Shown here in pieces: positions 59,604 to 64,000 of a DNA stretch of 64,000 bases (positions are counted from its first letter, which is position 1; the number at the start of each line of letters is the position of its first letter). Under the pieces are notes generated by a model, which made no database searches, was not told where the DNA came from, and worked only from the letters and a program-made list of their open reading frames with translations. A program made the position numbers and the translations under genes. Source of the stretch: Viridilinea sp964592425. GTDB taxonomy: Bacteria > Chloroflexota > Chloroflexia > Chloroflexales > Chloroflexaceae. Location: positions 36,653-100,652 of the forward strand of contig CAZQCG010000015.1 of the NCBI GenBank assembly GCA_964592425.1, read 5' to 3'.

Positions 59604-61655
59604 GTGCCGATCCCAGAGCCTGCCCACCGTGTCGAGGAGCTACGGGCTGCTATTGGCGAGGCGAACTATCGCTACTATGTGCTTGACGATCCAGCCCTCA
59701 GCGATGCCGATTATGATGCCCTGCTGCGCGAGTTGCGCGTCCTGGAGACAGCCAATCCCGATCTGCTCAGCCCCGACTCGCCCACCCAGCGGGTCAGCGG
59801 TCAGCCCGGCGCTCAGTTTGCCAAAGTGCGCCATCCCCAGCCGATGCTCTCGCTCGCCAATGCCATGGACGAGGCCGAGTTGTGCGAGTGGCACAATGCC
59901 CGCGTGCTCAAGCTGCTGGGCGTCACCACGCCAGTGAGCTTCGTCGTCGAGCCGAAGATCGATGGCCTGGCTGTGGCGCTCACCTACCACAACGGGCGCT
60001 TTGTGCAGGGTGCCACTCGTGGCGACGGTGAGGTGGGTGAGGATGTGACCGCCAACCTGCGCACTGTGCGCGGCATTCCCCTGCGTCTGCGTCCCCTCAC
60101 TGACGGCAGCAGCCTGCCCACACGGATTGAGGTGCGCGGCGAGATCTACATGCGCAGCGCCGACTTCGAGGCCCTCAACGCCGGTCTGGCGGCGGCTGGC
60201 GAGAAACTTTTTGCCAATGCCCGCAACTCGGCGGCAGGCTCCTTGCGCCAGAAGGATCCCAGCATCAGCGCCGGGCGCCCATTGCGCTTCTTCGCCTATG
60301 CCGTCGGCCCCGTCGAGGGGATCAGTCTTGACCGTCAGTGGCAAACGCTGGCTTACCTGCGCATGATCGGCTTCCCGGTCAATGCCGATGCACGCCACTT
60401 CACGCAGTTCGCCGAGGTGCTCAGCTACTGCCGCGACTGGATGGCCCGCCGCGATAGCCTGCCCTACGAGGCCGATGGCGTGGTCGTCAAGGTTGATAGC
60501 TTTGCCCAGCAGCTTGAGTTGGGCGTGGTACAGCGTGACCCACGCTGGGCGATTGCCTTCAAGTTTCCCGCCCGCGAGGCGATCACGCGCCTGCTCAACA
60601 TCAGCGTCAACGTCGGGCGCACTGGCGTGCTCACTCCCGGTGCCGAGCTGGAGCCAGTGCTGATCGGCGGGGTGACTGTGCGCAACGCCAGCCTGCACAA
60701 CGAAGACTATATCCGCCAGCGCGACATTCGCATCGGCGATTATGTCACGATCAAACGTTCCGGTGATGTCATCCCCTATGTGATCGGCCCGGTGCTCAGC
60801 CGGCGCAGCGGCAGCGAGCAGGTCTGGTACTTCCCTGCCAGCTGCCCGGCCTGCGCCACACCGCTCGAGCGGGTCGAAGGTGAGGCGGCCTGGCGTTGTC
60901 CCAACTTCGGCATCTGCCCGGCCCAGCTGGTGCGCAAGGTTGAACACTTTGTCGGGCGCGGGGCGATGGACATTGTCGGTATCGGCGAGCGCCAGGCCGA
61001 CCAGTTTGTCAGTGCTGGCTGGATCAACGACCTGGCCGACCTCTACAGTCTTACTGCCGCCCACTTCGCCGGGGTCGAAGGGTATGGCCCCAAGCGGATC
61101 GAGAATCTACTGCAAGCTATTGCCGCCTCAAAACAGCAGCCCCTCGAACGGCTGATCGTTGGTCTGGGCATTCGTTTCGTGGGCAGTGTGGCTGCCACCG
61201 ACCTGGCCGCCCATTTCGGCAGCCTTGATGCGCTCATGGCCGCTGAACAGGCTGAACTGGAAGCGGTTGCCGGGATCGGCCCGGTTGTCGCTGCCAGTAT
61301 TGTGGACTTCTTCCGCCGCGAGGAGAACCAGCGCCTGGTGGCCAGGCTACGTGCGGCTGGCCTGCGACTTGAGGGTGGTGCGTCACGCACGCCTGTGGGG
61401 ACAAGCCTTGCCGGCAAGACCTTTGTGCTTACCGGGACGCTGCCCGAGCTCACCCGTGAGCAGGCCGCCGCCTTGATCCAGAGCCATGGCGGCAAAGTGA
61501 GCGAGAGTGTCAGCAAAAAGACCAGCTACGTCGTCGCCGGGGCCAGCGCCGGCAGCAAGCTCGCCCGCGCCAACCAGCTTGGCGTGCCAGTGCTCGACCA
61601 GGCTGGCCTGCTGGCCCTCCTGGAGCATTCGGACGACGACAGCACGCTTCGCTGA
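59604..61655 (+). CDS. ligA: NAD-dependent DNA ligase
   Basis: A 683-residue enzyme with the full LigA layout: domain Ia (YYVLDDPALSDADYDAL), the adenylation domain with active-site lysine K118 in VEPKIDGLA, an OB fold, a four-cysteine zinc finger (CPAC ... CPNFGIC), helix-hairpin-helix repeats and a C-terminal BRCT domain (GKTFVLTGTLPELTREQAA). It seals nicks in replication and repair. I chose GTG 59604 because AAGGAGG lies 5 nt upstream; the frame stays open to 59433 only because of overlap with the previous gene. Confidence 0.98.
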   Translation: MPIPEPAHRVEELRAAIGEANYRYYVLDDPALSDADYDALLRELRVLETANPDLLSPDSPTQRVSGQPGAQFAKVRHPQPMLSLANAMDEAELCEWHNARVLKLLGVTTPVSFVVEPKIDGLAVALTYHNGRFVQGATRGDGEVGEDVTANLRTVRGIPLRLRPLTDGSSLPTRIEVRGEIYMRSADFEALNAGLAAAGEKLFANARNSAAGSLRQKDPSISAGRPLRFFAYAVGPVEGISLDRQWQTLAYLRMIGFPVNADARHFTQFAEVLSYCRDWMARRDSLPYEADGVVVKVDSFAQQLELGVVQRDPRWAIAFKFPAREAITRLLNISVNVGRTGVLTPGAELEPVLIGGVTVRNASLHNEDYIRQRDIRIGDYVTIKRSGDVIPYVIGPVLSRRSGSEQVWYFPASCPACATPLERVEGEAAWRCPNFGICPAQLVRKVEHFVGRGAMDIVGIGERQADQFVSAGWINDLADLYSLTAAHFAGVEGYGPKRIENLLQAIAASKQQPLERLIVGLGIRFVGSVAATDLAAHFGSLDALMAAEQAELEAVAGIGPVVAASIVDFFRREENQRLVARLRAAGLRLEGGASRTPVGTSLAGKTFVLTGTLPELTREQAAALIQSHGGKVSESVSKKTSYVVAGASAGSKLARANQLGVPVLDQAGLLALLEHSDDDSTLR

Positions 61656-61686
61656 GGCCGTAGAGGCACGGTGGATGGGGCACGGC

Positions 61687-61733
61687 GGGCGGGGGCCGTG
61701 GTATATGTGGTATATGCTGCTGCGCCCCCGCCC
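61687..61733. terminator. Inverted repeat between convergent ligA and larC
   Basis: GGGCGGGGGC (61687-61696) and GCCCCCGCCC (61724-61733) are perfect 10-bp arms around a 27-nt loop containing GTGGTATAT twice. It abuts the larC stop codon. It is probably a shared terminator, though no T-run is present. Confidence 0.45.
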
Positions 61734-62948
61734 TCACCCCACCACCCCACGCAAGGCGGCGGCATAGATCACAGCCAGCGGCACATCATGGGTACGCGCA
61801 AGGGTCGCACAATCTTCATATTCGGGGTTCAGGCCGGCCACCCGCCCCGCGAGCAATTTGCGTTTGACACGCACCACACCCCATGGGGTTGGCACCTCAA
61901 CATGGTCGCGGGCGGCCAGCATGCGCTCAACCGGCGACCAGCGGACGCCCAGCGTTGGCGTTTCGCGCAGCAGCAGATCGGCCAGGGCGCTCACTTGCTC
62001 CGTGGTAACGAGGCAGGCCAACGTCAGCCCCGGCCGGCCCTTCTTCATGACCAGGGGGCTGGCCCAGGCATCACGCGCACCGGCAGCCAGCAGCCGCTCG
62101 ATCACATAGGCCACCAGCTCGCCCGTTGCGTCATCAAGATTGCAGCGCAACTCGACCAGCCGCTCATCAGGTTCGGGCGTAGGCAGGCTGGTATACAGTG
62201 GGTGTGGTGCATAAGCGTGCGGATCAACTGGTGCCGTACCGATCCAGGCCCGCAGACCGTTGAGCCGCCCAAACTCCTTCCAGCCGAAGCCATAGCCAAC
62301 CTGGCGAACCGCGAGCGCTGGCTGGCGAAAGCTGGCCAGTTCGGCCAGCAGGCCAGCCGCCGTTGGCGTCACGAGTTCGCCGTCGCTACCTGGTGGGGCG
62401 GGAAGCGTCGGCGCACCGACCTCGGCGAGCAGGGCCAGGGTGGCCGGGGCTGGCACCGGCAACGGCCCATGGGCTGTGGCGACCCAGCCACGCCCAAGGG
62501 GCAGCGGCGAGGCATAGACCCGCTTGATGCCGAGCAGGGCCAGACCCACACAGACGCCAACCGTATCGACCAGGCTGTCCACCCCGCCAAGCTCGTGGAA
62601 ATGCACCTGTTCAACCGGAACACCATGAATGGCCGCCTCGACTCGTGCGATCCGGCTGAAGACGGCCAGGGCCTGTTCCTGGGCTGGCGTGGGCAGGGAC
62701 GCCGCACTGATCAACGCACGGATCACTGCCCAGCTACGGGCAGGCTGCTCTGCCGTTACGACTACCCGTAGACGTGAGCCGCTTACCCCGTGGCTAACGA
62801 CCCGCTCATGCTCAAGCCGATAGCCCTCCAGTCCAAGCCCGGCGAGGGCCGTCTCCAGGGCACCCAGATCGAGTCCGGCATCAAGCAGTGCGGCGAGCAG
62901 CATATCGCCAGCCGCCCCGTGAAAACAGTCGAAGTAGATACTACCCAT
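61734..62948 (-). CDS. larC: LarC-type nickel-pincer cofactor biosynthesis protein
   Basis: A 404-residue LarC (DUF111) protein, the enzyme that inserts nickel into the pincer cofactor of lactate racemase-type enzymes. The N-terminus IYFDCFHGAAGDMLLAALLD matches the family, as do VEQVHFHELGGVDSLVD, the Gly/Pro-rich centre and ELRCNLDDATGELVAYV. TGAGGTGAGGA lies about 8 nt upstream of ATG 62948. The start codon overlaps that of the divergent pxpC. No larA, larB or larE is in the window, so the client enzyme is unknown. Confidence 0.93.
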   Translation of the reverse strand: MGSIYFDCFHGAAGDMLLAALLDAGLDLGALETALAGLGLEGYRLEHERVVSHGVSGSRLRVVVTAEQPARSWAVIRALISAASLPTPAQEQALAVFSRIARVEAAIHGVPVEQVHFHELGGVDSLVDTVGVCVGLALLGIKRVYASPLPLGRGWVATAHGPLPVPAPATLALLAEVGAPTLPAPPGSDGELVTPTAAGLLAELASFRQPALAVRQVGYGFGWKEFGRLNGLRAWIGTAPVDPHAYAPHPLYTSLPTPEPDERLVELRCNLDDATGELVAYVIERLLAAGARDAWASPLVMKKGRPGLTLACLVTTEQVSALADLLLRETPTLGVRWSPVERMLAARDHVEVPTPWGVVRVKRKLLAGRVAGLNPEYEDCATLARTHDVPLAVIYAAALRGVVG

Positions 62949-63933
62949 GATTGAGATCCTCACCTCAGGGCCATTGCTGACCGTCCAGGACCTGGGCCGC
63001 CCGGCGGCGCGACGTTTCGGCGTGCCCCAGGGCGGTGCGATGGACAGCTTCGCGCTGGCTGCGGCTAATGTGCTCCTGGGTAACCCACCAACGGCTGCGG
63101 GGCTGGAATTGACGGCGGGTGGCGCAAGCCTGCGCATCACCCAGGCGACCAGGCTGGCCCTCACTGGTGCCGACCTTGGAGCTAGCCTTGATGGACGTCC
63201 GCTGCCATTGTGGACAGCCCTGCGGGTAAACGCCGGTCAGATTGTACACCTGACCGGGCGGCGCACTGCATGGGGGGCACGGGCCTACCTGGCCTTGGCT
63301 GGCGGGATTGATATTTCACCTGTGCTCGGCAGCCGGGCAACCGAGCTGGCGAGTGCCTTCGGCGGCTTGGATGGGCGGCCCCTGCGCCCCGGTGATCACC
63401 TGCCTCTTGGCATAGCCGCGCCAGCTACGCTGCCCCCAGCTGGCTCTTTCTGGCCGCTTGCCCAACGTCCGGCCTACACTGCTACGCCAACCCTGCGGAT
63501 CGTCCCTGGCCCCCACACGGCTTGCCTGGCCTCTGCCGACCTCGCCCAGTTCCATACAGCGACCTGGCGGGTCAGCCCGACCTCGAACCGCATGGGCTAC
63601 CGGCTCGTAGGGCCGCACCTGACCTATGCCCGGCCCTGCAACCTGCCCTCACTTGGTGTTGTACCCGGCGTTGTGCAACTTCCGCCTGATGGTCTGCCCA
63701 TCCTGCTCATGGCCGATGCACAGACCACCGGCGGCTACCCCGTTCTCGGCACGCTGATCAGCGCCGACCTGCCCCTGGCCGCACAACTCCTGCCCGGCGA
63801 TAGCCTGCGCTTCTGCCCGGTTAGCCTTGACCAGGCCCTGGTACTGCGCCAGGTACAGGCCACCGCCCTGGCCTACCGTCCCATCCCCGCCGAGGGTGAT
63901 CTGCTCGCCGCGCTGGCCGGAGCCCCTGGATGA
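62947..63933 (+). CDS. pxpC: 5-oxoprolinase subunit PxpC (biotin-dependent carboxyltransferase family)
   Basis: A 328-residue protein of the PxpC/KipA family, which acts with PxpA and PxpB to open 5-oxoproline using ATP. The N-terminus MIEILTSGPLLTVQDLGRPA is the family start, followed by GVPQGGAMDSFALAAANVLL and later SNRMGYRLVG and LMADAQTTGGYPVLGT, all conserved. No good Shine-Dalgarno site is visible, and any promoter must lie inside larC on the opposite strand. pxpB and pxpA are not seen, although the window ends 67 bp after this gene. Confidence 0.93.
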   Translation: MIEILTSGPLLTVQDLGRPAARRFGVPQGGAMDSFALAAANVLLGNPPTAAGLELTAGGASLRITQATRLALTGADLGASLDGRPLPLWTALRVNAGQIVHLTGRRTAWGARAYLALAGGIDISPVLGSRATELASAFGGLDGRPLRPGDHLPLGIAAPATLPPAGSFWPLAQRPAYTATPTLRIVPGPHTACLASADLAQFHTATWRVSPTSNRMGYRLVGPHLTYARPCNLPSLGVVPGVVQLPPDGLPILLMADAQTTGGYPVLGTLISADLPLAAQLLPGDSLRFCPVSLDQALVLRQVQATALAYRPIPAEGDLLAALAGAPG

Positions 63934-63941
63934 GGCAGGGC

Positions 63942-64000
63942 ATGAGCAAAGTCGCCTCAGGCAAGCGCACGCGGATACCGCAGATGGAACAGATTCGCGC
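63942..64000 (+). CDS. Possible start of the next gene (partial)
   Basis: An ATG at 63942, preceded by GGCAGGG, opens a frame reading MSKVASGKRTRIPQMEQIRA to the window end. It is too short to identify. It does not look like the start of PxpA (LamB/YcsF), the partner most often found beside pxpC. Confidence 0.3.
   Translation, partial: MSKVASGKRTRIPQMEQIR

Noticed and set aside
62949..63164. 72-residue N-terminal extension of larC on the minus strand
   Set aside because: It lies inside the pxpC coding sequence, while the family N-terminus begins at the ATG at 62948, which has its own Shine-Dalgarno site.

Overview
This window is about 62-65% GC by eye, with dense gene packing, good Shine-Dalgarno sites and occasional GTG/TTG starts. 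The gene content points to Chloroflexota, probably class Chloroflexia. The indicators are a Tad (Flp-type) pilus locus with VanW proteins, tandem Agl23/TIGR03663-type membrane glycosyltransferases (one fused to an NHL propeller), a zinc-ribbon Ser/Thr kinase with WD40 repeats, RNase J, and an activated-methyl-cycle operon. The lineage is an inference; there is no rRNA to settle it. A run of exactly 100 N inside a repeat-rich gene shows this is a draft assembly.

Region 1 (1-20.9 kb, + strand) is a surface/Tad pilus locus. In order: the 3' part of a large SdrD-like/DUF11 surface protein, TadE-like and TadG-like pseudopilins, CpaB, a TadA/CpaF ATPase, a TadZ-like ATPase, a second TadA with a long helical tail, TadB, TadC, a VanW protein, a GAF-GAF-GAF-HisKA-HATPase-REC-REC-Hpt hybrid kinase, a REC-TadZ protein, two tandem proteins that fuse a Flp-type prepilin N-terminus to a concanavalin-like domain, and a small membrane protein with a carboxypeptidase-regulatory-like domain. 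The two pilin-lectin fusions are the most novel-looking objects here.

Region 2 (21-34 kb) begins with a tRNA-Lys(CTT) on the minus strand, read from a perfect-consensus promoter. It continues with a second VanW protein, the WD40 kinase, a coiled-coil SH3b protein (minus strand), a family-4 uracil-DNA glycosylase, a small membrane protein, RNase J and a heterodimeric ABC exporter whose two genes are separated by repeat-rich DNA.

Region 3 (34-44.8 kb, minus strand) holds 6-phosphogluconolactonase, a degenerate APH-fold protein, two Agl23-type membrane proteins and a penicillin-acylase-family hydrolase. A decayed tnpB 3' end lies between the last two.

Region 4 (44.8-50.3 kb, + strand) holds a trans-prenyl-diphosphate-synthase homologue on an apparently leaderless mRNA, a GH16/lectin-like protein and a secreted subtilase.

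Region 5 (50.3-56.9 kb, minus strand) holds a transaldolase-family enzyme, then a SAM-cycle operon transcribed mtnA, MetE/UROD-like, PfkB (adenosine kinase-like), ahcY, metK. Together these make SAM, recycle SAH and adenosine, and feed methylthioadenosine salvage.

Region 6 (57-64 kb) holds an unknown protein, an McrB-like AAA+ protein without McrC, ligA, and divergent larC and pxpC whose start codons overlap. Dispersed inverted repeats of several types occupy most of the larger intergenic gaps. No CRISPR array, prophage or intact transposon was seen.
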